DNA of 64,000 nucleotides from Thermacetogenium phaeum DSM 12270. Its GTDB lineage: Bacteria > Bacillota > DSM-12270 > Thermacetogeniales > Thermacetogeniaceae. A model generated the notes under the pieces. That model saw nothing but the letters and a program-made list of their open reading frames with translations. It was not told the DNA's origin and ran no database searches. The translations under genes were made by a program, and so were the position numbers. The stretch is taken from the NCBI RefSeq assembly GCF_000305935.1, contig NC_018870.1, positions 1,606,001-1,670,000 of the forward strand. The letters are read 5' to 3'. Below, in pieces: positions 25,245 through 34,371 of this stretch (positions are counted from its first letter, which is position 1; each line of letters starts with the position of its first letter).

Positions 25245-25928
25245 TCACACCTCTTTCCGCAACACCTTACTCATAAAGATACCCGCCAGCACCAAGAAAA
25301 CATGCCAAAACTGCCTTCCGCGATGGCAAAACCCCGCCCAATCTCTCCCGGTGTGACGGTGTGTCATCATTGTAGGAACCTCCAGAATGCGGAAGCCGCG
25401 AAGCGCCGCCCGCACCGTCATCGCCACCTCAACCCCGTAACCAGAGGCAAAGGGAACGACGGCTTGAAGCACCTCCCGCCGCATTACCCGCTGGCCTGAC
25501 AGCGGTGCCGTCAGACGCAGGCCCGTCAATAACCTGATACCACCACCTGCCAACCCCTTCACCAGCCCAAAGCCGCCTGGGTTTTTAACCGGAGGGAAGG
25601 TAGCAATGGTCAGATCCGCCTCCCCCTCCAGGACCGGCCGGGCCAAAACCTCCAATTCCCTGGCGCTTTCGCCCAGGTCTCCATCGAGCAGGGCGACAAC
25701 AGGCTGACTCAGGTAGGGCACCCCCTTGTTAAGGGCACCTCCCTTTCCAACGTTATAGGGAAGACGCAGCACTTCGGCACCGGCATCGGCGGCCCGGGAA
25801 GCGGTATCATCTTGGGACCCGTCATCAACCACCAGCACCTGCCGCACCCCAGGTGCTTTAATTACCGCTCTAACCGTCCTCCCGATAGACTCTTCTTCAT
25901 TATAGGCAGGAATTAACACGGAAATCAA
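25245..25928 (-). CDS. Glycosyltransferase family 2
   Basis: A 227-residue GT-A enzyme of the dolichyl-phosphate mannose/glucosyl-3-phosphoglycerate synthase type. It starts with ISVLIPAYNEEESIGRTV and has VVDDGSQDDTASRA, a metal motif VALLDGDLGESA, and TAPLSGQRVMRREVLQAV, then a short amphipathic C-terminus. No strong membrane domain is present except a possible helix near VFLVLAGIFMSKV. It sits between the SteB-like gene and the GT4 gene. Acceptor is unknown; polyprenyl phosphate would fit the neighbour. Confidence 0.87.
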   Translation of the reverse strand: MISVLIPAYNEEESIGRTVRAVIKAPGVRQVLVVDDGSQDDTASRAADAGAEVLRLPYNVGKGGALNKGVPYLSQPVVALLDGDLGESARELEVLARPVLEGEADLTIATFPPVKNPGGFGLVKGLAGGGIRLLTGLRLTAPLSGQRVMRREVLQAVVPFASGYGVEVAMTVRAALRGFRILEVPTMMTHRHTGRDWAGFCHRGRQFWHVFLVLAGIFMSKVLRKEV

Positions 25929-25942
25929 GAAATGTCACATCC

Positions 25943-26842
25943 TTATTCCAGCGGAGGGAGGAAAGCATCGGCAGTTTCCTTGATCCCGTACTGTCCGGGA
26001 TAGCCGCTCATGGCCTGGACCAGGGCAACCTGACCGAAGACGGTATCGATATTATCCACAGTCGATATCCGGGCGCTTTGATAATAGCGCATGTAAGAAA
26101 TCAGAGCATTGCTATCCTCAACCCCATAAACATTAATACCCGCATCCTTCCAGACCTCAATCATATTCAAATCAAATACTTTGGCGTAATCCTGCTCCTT
26201 ATCATTGCTTCCCCCGATGAGGATCACCTCTTGCAGCGGGGGGCCGTACACCCCGGAAACTTTAATAATTTCACTCTCGTCGAGAAAACGCACGAAATCC
26301 TCATTCCCGCCGCTGAGGACGGCTGCTGCGAGAAGCCGCGCAAAGTCGGGCAGGTACCTGTCGGGCGCCACCTCCTCGCTTCTTCCCAGGAAAGCAGCAA
26401 CCTGCCTGTTTAACTGCTGATCTCTCAGGAGCATCAAATTAACGACCGTTATTGACCGGACATCGGCCCCTGCGGAACGCAGCACACTCACCAGACTGTC
26501 ATGTTCTTTACGATAGTTGAGGTCAACTATGGCGATCCTCCGATCTTGCAATTTACCGCGCACCAAGACAGGAAGAACCGCTTCATTGAACTTTTTCTGG
26601 TTTGCCATCACTTCCTGAGCCTGGATCAATGCTTCGGCGTTTTTCTTGTTTTCCTCCCTCAATACGGTAAACTCTCGCTCGATGCTGTTGATTATCTTTT
26701 CCTGTTGTTTGGTTATGGCTTCGCTGCCGATCATCGAAGTCCCGATTACGATTCCTATACCAAGGGCAAGAAAGATAGCGACCAGGGAAGCAATATGATG
26801 CCTGATGTCAAAAATCAAGTTCAAGTCTCCTTCCCTCATCAA
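25943..26842 (-). CDS. MctB/SteB-like membrane protein (copper transporter MctB family)
   Basis: A 299-residue protein with a cytoplasmic start IFDIRHHIASLVAIF, then one membrane segment (VAIFLALGIGIVIGTSM), then a coiled coil (about residues 40-75) and a globular external domain. This architecture and the RHHIASLVAIFLALGIGI signature define the MctB family (Pfam copper transport protein MctB). In Corynebacterium and Mycobacterium the homologue, SteB, works with SteA in cell separation by activating a peptidoglycan hydrolase, so the copper name may mislead. It overlaps the SteA-like gene by 4 bp, which supports a pair. Confidence 0.85.
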   Translation of the reverse strand: MMREGDLNLIFDIRHHIASLVAIFLALGIGIVIGTSMIGSEAITKQQEKIINSIEREFTVLREENKKNAEALIQAQEVMANQKKFNEAVLPVLVRGKLQDRRIAIVDLNYRKEHDSLVSVLRSAGADVRSITVVNLMLLRDQQLNRQVAAFLGRSEEVAPDRYLPDFARLLAAAVLSGGNEDFVRFLDESEIIKVSGVYGPPLQEVILIGGSNDKEQDYAKVFDLNMIEVWKDAGINVYGVEDSNALISYMRYYQSARISTVDNIDTVFGQVALVQAMSGYPGQYGIKETADAFLPPLE

Positions 26843-27960
26843 ATCCGCAACAGCAGCTTGATCTGCATAATCAGGAGCTTGAGAAAACCCCTCGTTGCTG
26901 GCGATACCATAACGACCACGAACAGCGGGAGCATCGCCGCCAGAAAAATCTGCGCTAAGTGCCGCGGTTGCAGCCTCTGCCGATAGAGTTTGCTGACCCC
27001 TTTGGCGTCCACCAGTATCGAGCCGACCTTCAGCCTTACCAAAAAAGTACTGGCCATGCCGGAGCGACCCTTCTCTAAAAAGTCAATCATGTTGGAGTGG
27101 GTGCCAACAGCCACAATCAGCTCCGCCCCTTTTTCATAGGCCAGCAGCAGGGCGATGTCCTCACTGGTGCCGGGAGCCGGGAAGAGCACAGCCGGCAATC
27201 CCAACTTTTCGATCCTGGCCAGCCCCGGCGCCCTGCCGTCGGGATAGGCATGCACGACAATCTCGGCACCTGACAGCAGTGCTTCGTCGGAAACACTATC
27301 CATGTCACCAACGATGAGGTCGGGTCGGTAGCCGAGTTCCAAAAGGGCATCGGCACCTCCGTCCACACCGATCAGCACCGGCTTGACCTCATCGATGTAG
27401 GATTTAATGGTGATAATATCTTCATGATAACCCTGGCCTCTCACCACGACGAGGGCATGCCGATTCTGGAGCTTTGTGCGCAGGCGGGGTACGGGATAAT
27501 CCCCTAAAATCAGCCCCTGCTCTCTGCGGGCATAATCAAGGGTGTTTTCCACGAATTTGGCTAGTTCTTGCTTGATATTCTTTTTCGTGGCCTCCATTTT
27601 GGCCCTTACCTCAAGTTCTGAAAGCCATCTACCCCTTGCGATTAACCTGCCACCGCAAAAGACTTCTTCCCCCCTAATGACCACTTCATCCCCGTCATGG
27701 ATCTCTTCAATAACCGCGGAACCCGCCGCATCAAGAAGCGGGACCCCTGCCTTGAGTAGAGTCAGAGGACCCGCATTCGGATATCTGCCTGTAATTGATC
27801 GACTGGCATTTATTACCGCTTTCGGGCGGCAGTTAACGATACTCTCAGCTGCCAGCTCATCAAGGTCGGCATGGTCGATAACTGCAATTTCATGGGTGCG
27901 CAAGCGCTTGATGAGGTTTTTTGTCCTCTTATCAACCTTGGCAATTCCTTTAATAACCAT
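26839..27960 (-). CDS. SteA-like putative cytokinetic ring protein
   Basis: A 373-residue protein with an N-terminal domain (RTHEIAVIDHADLDELAAES, NASRSITGRYPNAGPL), a thiamin-pyrophosphokinase-like domain (GVDGGADALLELGYRPDL, then IVGDMDSVSDEAL, and PGTSEDIALLLAYEKGAELIV) and a C-terminal membrane helix (FLAAMLPLFVVVMVSPAT). That order is characteristic of actinobacterial SteA, a divisome-associated protein. Here it is the first gene of a run through steB, two glycosyltransferases and on to spoIIM, 77 bp downstream of spo0A. The role in a spore former is unknown; the TPK-like active site is probably not a thiamin kinase. Confidence 0.85.
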   Translation of the reverse strand: MVIKGIAKVDKRTKNLIKRLRTHEIAVIDHADLDELAAESIVNCRPKAVINASRSITGRYPNAGPLTLLKAGVPLLDAAGSAVIEEIHDGDEVVIRGEEVFCGGRLIARGRWLSELEVRAKMEATKKNIKQELAKFVENTLDYARREQGLILGDYPVPRLRTKLQNRHALVVVRGQGYHEDIITIKSYIDEVKPVLIGVDGGADALLELGYRPDLIVGDMDSVSDEALLSGAEIVVHAYPDGRAPGLARIEKLGLPAVLFPAPGTSEDIALLLAYEKGAELIVAVGTHSNMIDFLEKGRSGMASTFLVRLKVGSILVDAKGVSKLYRQRLQPRHLAQIFLAAMLPLFVVVMVSPATRGFLKLLIMQIKLLLRI

Positions 27961-28037
27961 CGTACCACACCGCCGTAAACCGTTTTTCCTCGTCTTCGAT
28001 TTTAAACCAAACGCCGATCAGGTGCAAGCTGGAAGCC

Positions 28038-28808
28038 TCAACTGACCTTGGCTCCCACCCGCAGGCGGTCGGCTACCATGGCAATAAACTCCGAGTTGGT
28101 TGGTTTTCCGCGCTCCACGTCGATCGTATAGCCAAAGAACTTATTCATCAGCTCCACATTGCCGCGATCCCAGGCCAATTCAATGGCGTGGCGAATCGCC
28201 CTTTCGACCCGACTCGGTGTCGTGTTGTATTTCTCCGCTATCGCCGGATAGAGCTCTTTTGTGACGGCTCCCAGCAAACTTGTCTCCTCGACGACCATAA
28301 TGATGGCATCTCTTATATACTGATACCCGCGCACATGGGCGGGAACCCCCATCTGGTGAATCAGGTTCGTCACTTCAACATCCAGGTTGCGCACCCGCGG
28401 CTGGGAGGAATTGCGGACCGGCTCTATTTGGTTGTTCGCCAACTGCCGCACCCGATTGGCAAGCACCTCCAGATCAAACGGCTTTAAGATGTAATAGTTC
28501 GCTCCCAACTCCACCGCTCGCTTGGTCATGGCCTCCTGCCCGAAAGCGGTGAGGATGATCACTTTCGGGCGATTGTCATCATAATCCATGGCAAGCTTTT
28601 CAAGAACTCCAATTCCGTCGAGATGAGGCATGATCAGATCGAGAATCATAACATCCGGCATTTCCTGCTGCAGCATCTCCAAAGCCTGCACTCCGTCATA
28701 AGCAACGCCGCAAACCTCACAATCCTCAACTCCATCGAAATATTCCTTTAAAATCTCACAAAATTCCCGATTATCATCGACAATCATGATTTTTACCTTA
28801 CTTGCCAT
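28038..28808 (-). CDS. spo0A: Stage 0 sporulation protein A (master response regulator)
   Basis: Spo0A, 256 residues, is the master regulator of sporulation entry. The receiver domain has [10 protein letters not shown], the phospho-acceptor Asp in [14 protein letters not shown] and the Lys in [12 protein letters not shown]. The C-terminal DNA-binding domain has [20 protein letters not shown] (recognition helix), [11 protein letters not shown] and [16 protein letters not shown]. Expression from a sigma-H promoter at 28864-28893 is likely. It lies just downstream of spoIVB, as in nearly all spore formers. Confidence 0.99.
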   Translation of the reverse strand: MASKVKIMIVDDNREFCEILKEYFDGVEDCEVCGVAYDGVQALEMLQQEMPDVMILDLIMPHLDGIGVLEKLAMDYDDNRPKVIILTAFGQEAMTKRAVELGANYYILKPFDLEVLANRVRQLANNQIEPVRNSSQPRVRNLDVEVTNLIHQMGVPAHVRGYQYIRDAIIMVVEETSLLGAVTKELYPAIAEKYNTTPSRVERAIRHAIELAWDRGNVELMNKFFGYTIDVERGKPTNSEFIAMVADRLRVGAKVS

Positions 28809-28863
28809 GCAGTTTCGCCCCCTAATAACATGGTTACCTTATTTTCTATATTTTCTCATTTGT

Positions 28864-28893
28864 AGATTCGACGGATGAGTACCAATATCCTGC
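28864..28893 (-). promoter_or_regulatory. Sigma-H promoter of spo0A
   Basis: On the minus strand GCAGGATAT (28893-28885), 12 bp, then GTCGAATCT (28872-28864). This matches the sigma-H consensus with one mismatch in the -10. The CGTCGAATC in the -10 region is also close to the 0A box (TGTCGAA), which would allow autoregulation. Confidence 0.8.
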
Positions 28894-28976
28894 TTCGAAT
28901 TATGGAAAAAGATGGCTAAACGTGGAGCCGTGGATTTACGCTGTGGATTATTGAGGCCATTTTACTTCAGTCGAGC

Positions 28977-30338
28977 TCAAAGCGGAGAACAACGGGGGTA
29001 GTAGGCGGGCTTTAAAAACGGTTTTGCATCTTTATTCAGCAGCAAGCTGTTTGGCGCGCTGTTCTTCGTCGCCGGGATCAACCCCACTTCTTCCAGCATC
29101 AGCTCGGCCAGCACCCCGTAGCCGCGCTTGGGGTCATTGACGAAAACATGGGTAACCGCTCCAACCAGCTTCCCGTTCTGTATGATGGGGCTGCCGCTCA
29201 TTCCCCGAATAATCCCTCCAGTCCGGCGCAGCAGATCGGGATCGGTTATTTCAATAATAAACGACTTGCCGTCGGGGCGCGGTCTGGGGAAGACAGTCTT
29301 TATGTAAATTTGAAACGCCTCGATGGTTTCACCGCTCAACACCGTAAGCATGGTAGCAGTGCCCTCATGCACCTGACTGCTCATGGCGACAGGCAGAGGA
29401 TGGGAGAAAAAAGGATTCGTTAAGTCTCGATGAAGCGTGCCGAAGATGCCGTATTTTGTGTTTTTGGTGATACTTCCCGAAACACCGCTCTCATTAAAAA
29501 AGACCCCTATTTTCTCCCCAATGCGGCTCCTTTCCCCTTTTTGAATTCCCTGCACCGATGCCATGACGATCTTCCCATCGCTGAGATCCAGGGCTCTTCC
29601 GCTCTCGGAATCCGTAATCTCATGTCCGAGGGCACCGAACTTCTTCGTTTGGGCTTCATAAAAAGTAAGTGTCCCTACTCCGGCAGCACCGTCACGGACG
29701 AGAAGCCCGATCCGGTAGCGCCGCGTGTCCCGACAGAATTCCGGTTTCACCCAGTACTCCCGAAGGTGCCCCCCGCGTTTTACCTGCAGCCGGATCTGTT
29801 CCCGTTTCCGGGCCAGTTCGTCGATCAAAAAACTCATCTGAACATCGCTGTGAACCGTTGCGTTTTCGACTTTAATAATGAGATCGCCGGGCATAATTCC
29901 CGCCTCTCGTGCCGGACAGGATCCGGTACCCAGCACTCCAGGGATATTCGAATACCCTACAACCAGTACCCCGGTGGAGTTCAAGATGACGCCAATCGAC
30001 TGCCCTCCGGCCATCACCTTTACCGGTGTGATTACCTGAAGGATAACTTTTTTTAGAGGAACGAACCCAAAAAGACGCAGTTCAAGCTTGAAAAGGCCTG
30101 GTGCCGCAGCAATAGGTGCTTTTTCCATTGCGGCCTGGGTACTGCCGAGCAAAAACCCCTCTTCCTCCCAGATCAGGTTTCCCTCTCCATCGTCTATAAG
30201 AGCGAAAATCCTTTTGGCAAGATAATCCGGGAAAAGGGTTCCCAGCTCAACTTTCTCTCCCACATTAATACGTATGAGAGGGGGTATCACAGCTCTTATC
30301 TGAAACAGGAAGAGATATCCGGTCACTGCAACTAGCAC
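28977..30338 (-). CDS. spoIVB: SpoIVB serine peptidase
   Basis: SpoIVB is secreted from the forespore into the intermembrane space, where it triggers pro-sigma-K processing. The 453-residue product has an N-terminal membrane anchor, a PDZ domain (IPGVLGTGSCPAREAGIMPGDL region) and an S55 peptidase domain with His in GALGHEITDSESG and the nucleophile in IIRGMSGSPIIQNGKL; NDPKRGYGVLAELML closes the domain. The frame is open and hydrophobic upstream of the GTG at 30338 to about 30385, so the true start may be a rare codon nearer AGGAGTGAGG; the annotated N-terminus is probably short. Confidence 0.95.
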   Translation of the reverse strand: MLVAVTGYLFLFQIRAVIPPLIRINVGEKVELGTLFPDYLAKRIFALIDDGEGNLIWEEEGFLLGSTQAAMEKAPIAAAPGLFKLELRLFGFVPLKKVILQVITPVKVMAGGQSIGVILNSTGVLVVGYSNIPGVLGTGSCPAREAGIMPGDLIIKVENATVHSDVQMSFLIDELARKREQIRLQVKRGGHLREYWVKPEFCRDTRRYRIGLLVRDGAAGVGTLTFYEAQTKKFGALGHEITDSESGRALDLSDGKIVMASVQGIQKGERSRIGEKIGVFFNESGVSGSITKNTKYGIFGTLHRDLTNPFFSHPLPVAMSSQVHEGTATMLTVLSGETIEAFQIYIKTVFPRPRPDGKSFIIEITDPDLLRRTGGIIRGMSGSPIIQNGKLVGAVTHVFVNDPKRGYGVLAELMLEEVGLIPATKNSAPNSLLLNKDAKPFLKPAYYPRCSPL

Positions 30339-30453
30339 AAAGAAAAAAAGACCGGGAATTCTCAGGCGATCGCTGGCTTTGATGTTGCCTCACTCCTCAG
30401 TCTTTTGTTGGGCTGTTCCTCCGAGCCGTATCCTCTTAGGATTAAATTAACCT

Positions 30454-32154
30454 CTACCTTCCTGTTTTATTCACAGACAAATTGCTATTCAGAATCTCCC
30501 GGGCGTGCTTCCGGGCAATTTCCTTCTTGCCGGAATTACCGAGCATTCTCACCAGCTCGTCGATCCTCTCCTCCTCTTGAAGCAGGCGAACGGAAACACA
30601 CGTCCTCTCCCCCGAAAAGGTCTTTTCAACGCGAAAATGCCTCTGCCCCCTCCCCGCGATCTGCGGTGCATGGGTGACACACAACACCTGCTTCCCCCCG
30701 GCCACAGCAACCAGGCGCTCGCCCACCGCCTGCAGCGTCAACCCTCCGATCCCGGCATCGATTTCATCGAAAATCAGAGTAGGTATACGGTCATTTTCCG
30801 CCAGAATCACCTTTAGTGCCAGCATAACGCGCGACATTTCGCCTCCTGAGGCTATTTTAGCCAGAGGCTTCAAGGGCTCGCCCGGGTTGGCGCTGAACAG
30901 AAACTCGACCTCATCATATCCTTTAGGCCCGGGGTCGCTTAACACCTTCCAGCCGATTTCCAGGCGGGCATTCTCCATGCCCAAACCTTCCAATTCCCTG
31001 AGAACGGCGGCAACAAAACGCTTCGCACCGGCACGCCTTAATGAGGACAGTTTTTTAGCCTCGGCATCATACTCCTTTGTCAAACGCCGGTATTCGTCTG
31101 CCAGGGCCTCCTTCCGTCCGGCTGCCCCCTCCATTCCCTCGATCTCGGCCGCGGCCTGTTCCCGAAAGGCGCAAACCTCAGCGAGGGAATTCCCGTACTT
31201 GCGCATCAGTCCCCGCAGGGCAAAAAGCCGGTCCTCCACCTCCTGGGCGCGCTGAGGGTCAAATTCCAGTCTGTCCTGGTAGGACCTCAGCCTTTCAACG
31301 ACATCCTCCAGCCTGTAAACGATATCATTCAACTCATAACAAAGCTCCTCCATGGAACCGTCAAGCTTCCCTATCTCCTGCAGCTTCTGGGCGGCGCTGC
31401 TCAGAAGATCGTAGGCAGGAGCAGTTCTGCCGCCGCCTGCCAGTTCCTCCAGAGCTTCCTTGACCAGACCGGCCAGTTTTTCACCGCAGCGGAAGCGCTC
31501 CCTCTCCTGCTGCAGCTCCTCTTCCTCGCCGGGGCGCGGCTTAAGGCGGTCGATTTCCGCCACAGCGAACCGCAGATATTCCAGGTGGCGCGTTACTTCT
31601 GCCTCATGAGCCTGTTGCTGTTCGTATTCCTCCTTCACCATTACAAGGCGCCGGTACAGATCGGCAACGAGTGAACGCTGCTGCAGAACTTCACGCCCGC
31701 AGTAACGGTCGAGCAACTCACCGTGCTGGCCTACGCGCAAGAGAGACTGATGCTCATGTTGCCCGTGCAGATCCACCAGCAGTTCCCCCAGCGAGCGGTA
31801 CATTGCCAGGGGGACTATCCTCCCGTTTATCCTGCAAAGGCTTCTCCCCTCCCGCACCACTTCCCGAGAAAGCAACAGGGTTCCGTCCTCACTGACGGGA
31901 ACCCCGAGTTCGACCAGCTTTTCGGCGACGTGCAGGTAATCTGTACAATCAAAAAGCCCTTCAACACAGGCCTTTTCTGCGCCTGTGCGCACCAGTTCCG
32001 TAGATGCCCGGCCACCCACCAGCAGATTCATGGCATCAACGATAATTGACTTGCCGGCACCGGTTTCCCCAGTTAAAACATTTAACCCCGGTCCGGGATG
32101 AAGCTCCACATAATCGATCAGGGCAAAGTCTCTGATGACGAGCTGGACTAGCAC
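30454..32154 (-). CDS. recN: DNA repair protein RecN
   Basis: SMC-like ATPase acting early at double-strand breaks. The 566-residue product has Walker A GETGAGKSIIVDAMNLL near residue 33, two coiled-coil arms (about 150-350), the ABC signature KIASGGEMSRVMLALK and Walker B TLIFDEIDAGIGG. GTG 32154 is chosen since GGTGAGG lies 6 nt upstream and it gives the family N-terminus (MLVQLVIRDFALI). The start overlaps argR's end region. RecN next to argR, nadK, tlyA and dxs is a conserved order. Confidence 0.97.
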   Translation of the reverse strand: MLVQLVIRDFALIDYVELHPGPGLNVLTGETGAGKSIIVDAMNLLVGGRASTELVRTGAEKACVEGLFDCTDYLHVAEKLVELGVPVSEDGTLLLSREVVREGRSLCRINGRIVPLAMYRSLGELLVDLHGQHEHQSLLRVGQHGELLDRYCGREVLQQRSLVADLYRRLVMVKEEYEQQQAHEAEVTRHLEYLRFAVAEIDRLKPRPGEEEELQQERERFRCGEKLAGLVKEALEELAGGGRTAPAYDLLSSAAQKLQEIGKLDGSMEELCYELNDIVYRLEDVVERLRSYQDRLEFDPQRAQEVEDRLFALRGLMRKYGNSLAEVCAFREQAAAEIEGMEGAAGRKEALADEYRRLTKEYDAEAKKLSSLRRAGAKRFVAAVLRELEGLGMENARLEIGWKVLSDPGPKGYDEVEFLFSANPGEPLKPLAKIASGGEMSRVMLALKVILAENDRIPTLIFDEIDAGIGGLTLQAVGERLVAVAGGKQVLCVTHAPQIAGRGQRHFRVEKTFSGERTCVSVRLLQEEERIDELVRMLGNSGKKEIARKHAREILNSNLSVNKTGR

Positions 32155-32162
32155 CTTCGACC

Positions 32163-32615
32163 TCACCTCAATAGTGATTCCAGGCGTTCCACCACTTGAA
32201 CCACCACATCCCGCGGCTTGACGATAACGAGAATTGTGTCATCACCGGCCACCGTTCCGATGATCTCCTTCCAGCCGGCATGGTCGAGGGCTGAGGCAAC
32301 CCCCTGAGCAGCACCAGGGAGGGTTCTGATGAGCACCAGGTTTTCACTGAAATCAACTTTGACTACGTTTTCCCTGAAAAGCCGGCGAAGGCGCTCATTA
32401 CTGCGCGGTGGCTCCAGCTTGTGCGGCCGGGCGTAGCGGTAAACATTAGGCCCAACCGGAACCTTGACCAGCTGCAGCTCTTTGATGTCCCGGGAGATGG
32501 TGGCCTGAGTGGTTTTAATTCCCCTTGCCAGCAGCTCTTCGGCCAGCTCCTCCTGTGTCGCAACTGGTTTTTCCTCTATGATTTCCAGAATCATCTGCTG
32601 CCGTCGCAGTTTCAA
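32163..32615 (-). CDS. argR: Arginine repressor
   Basis: ArgR/AhrC, 150 residues, is a hexameric regulator that represses arginine biosynthesis and activates catabolism when arginine is bound. The N-terminal winged helix is visible in QEELAEELLARGIKTTQATI and SRDIKELQLVKVP. The C-terminal arginine-binding domain shows TLPGAAQGVASALDHAG and GTVAGDDTILVIVK. Length is standard. It lies between nadK and recN, its usual position in Firmicutes. Confidence 0.98.
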   Translation of the reverse strand: MKLRRQQMILEIIEEKPVATQEELAEELLARGIKTTQATISRDIKELQLVKVPVGPNVYRYARPHKLEPPRSNERLRRLFRENVVKVDFSENLVLIRTLPGAAQGVASALDHAGWKEIIGTVAGDDTILVIVKPRDVVVQVVERLESLLR

Positions 32616-32651
32616 AGGAGTTCCTGTCCTCCTTAAATTAAAAATCTCTAA

Positions 32652-33503
32652 CTAGCGGTTTCCCTCCCGCATCTTCAGTCGCAAAACTTCGGAAAACGAC
32701 CTTCCTTTGACCTTCACCAAATTGGTATAAACAGCAGCCTTCCGGATAATCACACAATCGTTTTTCTGCAAAGGGTAACCGATCTGCCCGTCAATCGTCA
32801 CCATATTCTCGGGGGAATCGGACTTCAGAACTACCCTGATCTCCTGATTGTGGGAAAGGATGAACGGACGGGCATAAAGGGAATGCGGGCAAATGGGGGT
32901 TACGATCATCACTTCCAGCTCCGGATTGACGATAGGACCTCCAGCCGAAAGGGAATAAGCGGTAGAACCGGTCGGAGAAGCAATGATAATTCCATCCGCC
33001 CGGTAGGTAGCCAGGTAATCGTTTCCAACATAGGTCTCCAGCCTGATGATGCGGGATATCGGACCCTTGTTGATAACGACATCATTCAAGGCGACAAAGT
33101 TGGCCACCCTAGAACCTTCCCGCAGCACCTCGGCGGCCAGCATCATGCGCGGCTCTATTTTATAATCACCCTTCAAAAGTTTTTCCAGGGAAGGATAGAG
33201 GTCGGGCATTTCCAGGTCGGTGAGGAAGCCCAACTGGCCGAGGTTGACACCCAGGATCGGAGTCCCCTTCTCGGCCACCTGGCGTGCCACTCCCAAAAGT
33301 GTCCCGTCCCCGCCGAGAGACATGATAATATCCACGTCTTCGGTGAACTCAAGAAGAGGACAACCGTAACTCGGCTCACCGGTTTCGATATAGCGGGGCA
33401 GAACAACACTGATCCCCCGCTGTTCGAACCATCCTTTTAAAATATCGAGAAATCTTCCGCCTCGTGCCTTTCGATAATTAACAACCAAACCTATCCGTTT
33501 CAT
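32652..33503 (-). CDS. nadK: NAD kinase
   Basis: Phosphorylates NAD to NADP. The 283-residue product has the GGDG motif in DIIMSLGGDGTLLGVARQ, the NE/D-type NLGQLGFLTDLEM, and GSTAYSLSAGGPIV. ATG 33503 is preferred because GGAGGAAAAG lies directly upstream and it gives the family start MKRIGLVVN; ten further codons upstream would overlap the end of tlyA. It is in the dxs-tlyA-nadK-argR-recN run. Confidence 0.97.
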   Translation of the reverse strand: MKRIGLVVNYRKARGGRFLDILKGWFEQRGISVVLPRYIETGEPSYGCPLLEFTEDVDIIMSLGGDGTLLGVARQVAEKGTPILGVNLGQLGFLTDLEMPDLYPSLEKLLKGDYKIEPRMMLAAEVLREGSRVANFVALNDVVINKGPISRIIRLETYVGNDYLATYRADGIIIASPTGSTAYSLSAGGPIVNPELEVMIVTPICPHSLYARPFILSHNQEIRVVLKSDSPENMVTIDGQIGYPLQKNDCVIIRKAAVYTNLVKVKGRSFSEVLRLKMREGNR

Positions 33504-33516
33504 CTTTTCCTCCCAG

Positions 33517-34368
33517 CTACCTGGCACCGCCACCCTTGTTCAACAGCAGATCGTGTGCTCTCAGAACAACGGTGCGAACCATTTCCGATAGTTCCCGTTC
33601 CACTAACCCTTGTTCGGAATGTTTCTCTTCTCCGGCCACCAGCCATAAGAAAAATTCCAGGTTGCCTTCCGCTCCCAGCAGCGGTGAATGAGTAACACCT
33701 TTCATGAGAAAACCGCTTCCCCTGGCATCGGCGATGACCTTTTCCAAAACCCTACAATGAGTTTCCGGTGCCCTGACAATTCCCCCCTTACCTACGAGAG
33801 CCCGGCCGGCTTCGAATTGGGGCTTCACAAGGGCGACAACCTCTCCCTCATCTCTCAGCAGCTCTCTGACGGCGGGGAAAACCTTTTCTAGAGAAATAAA
33901 GGAAAGATCCAGAGTAACAAGGTCTACCTTTGTCCCCAGCTTTTCCGGGGTAAGATAGCGCAAATTGGTCCTCTCCAGGACGACGACCCGAGGGTCGCGG
34001 CGCAGCTCCCAGGCAAGCTGGCCGTAGCCGACATCAACGGCAAAAACCCGCATAGCTCCCCGCCTGAGAAGGCATTGGGTAAATCCCCCCGTAGAGGCCC
34101 CGGCATCCAGGACTACCCGGCCGCCGATATCTATTCCGAATTCATCCAGCGCTGCATCCAGTTTGAGCCCACCCCTGCTGACGAAGGGGCAGGGATCTCT
34201 TTTAACTTCGATCTCACCCTCAGGGTCCACGAACGTGCCTGGTTTTTCAATACGCTGCCCCCGGTAGAAAACGACACCTTCCATAATCGCCCGCCGAGCC
34301 TGCTCACGGCTGGAGAAATAATTCTTTTCAACGAGAAGCTGATCAAGTCGCTTCTTCCTGCCTCCCAC
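33517..34368 (-). CDS. tlyA: TlyA family rRNA 2'-O-methyltransferase (hemolysin A-like)
   Basis: A 283-residue protein with an N-terminal S4 RNA-binding domain (LDQLLVEKNYFSSREQARRA) and an FtsJ-type methyltransferase domain: the SAM loop VVLDAGASTGGFTQCLLRRG, then DLVTLDLSFISLEKVFP and VALVKPQFEAG. Characterised homologues methylate 16S and 23S rRNA 2'-hydroxyls and confer capreomycin sensitivity. The hemolysin name is historical. The start is 3 bp after dxs stops. Confidence 0.95.
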   Translation of the reverse strand: MGGRKKRLDQLLVEKNYFSSREQARRAIMEGVVFYRGQRIEKPGTFVDPEGEIEVKRDPCPFVSRGGLKLDAALDEFGIDIGGRVVLDAGASTGGFTQCLLRRGAMRVFAVDVGYGQLAWELRRDPRVVVLERTNLRYLTPEKLGTKVDLVTLDLSFISLEKVFPAVRELLRDEGEVVALVKPQFEAGRALVGKGGIVRAPETHCRVLEKVIADARGSGFLMKGVTHSPLLGAEGNLEFFLWLVAGEEKHSEQGLVERELSEMVRTVVLRAHDLLLNKGGGAR

Positions 34369-34371
34369 TCC

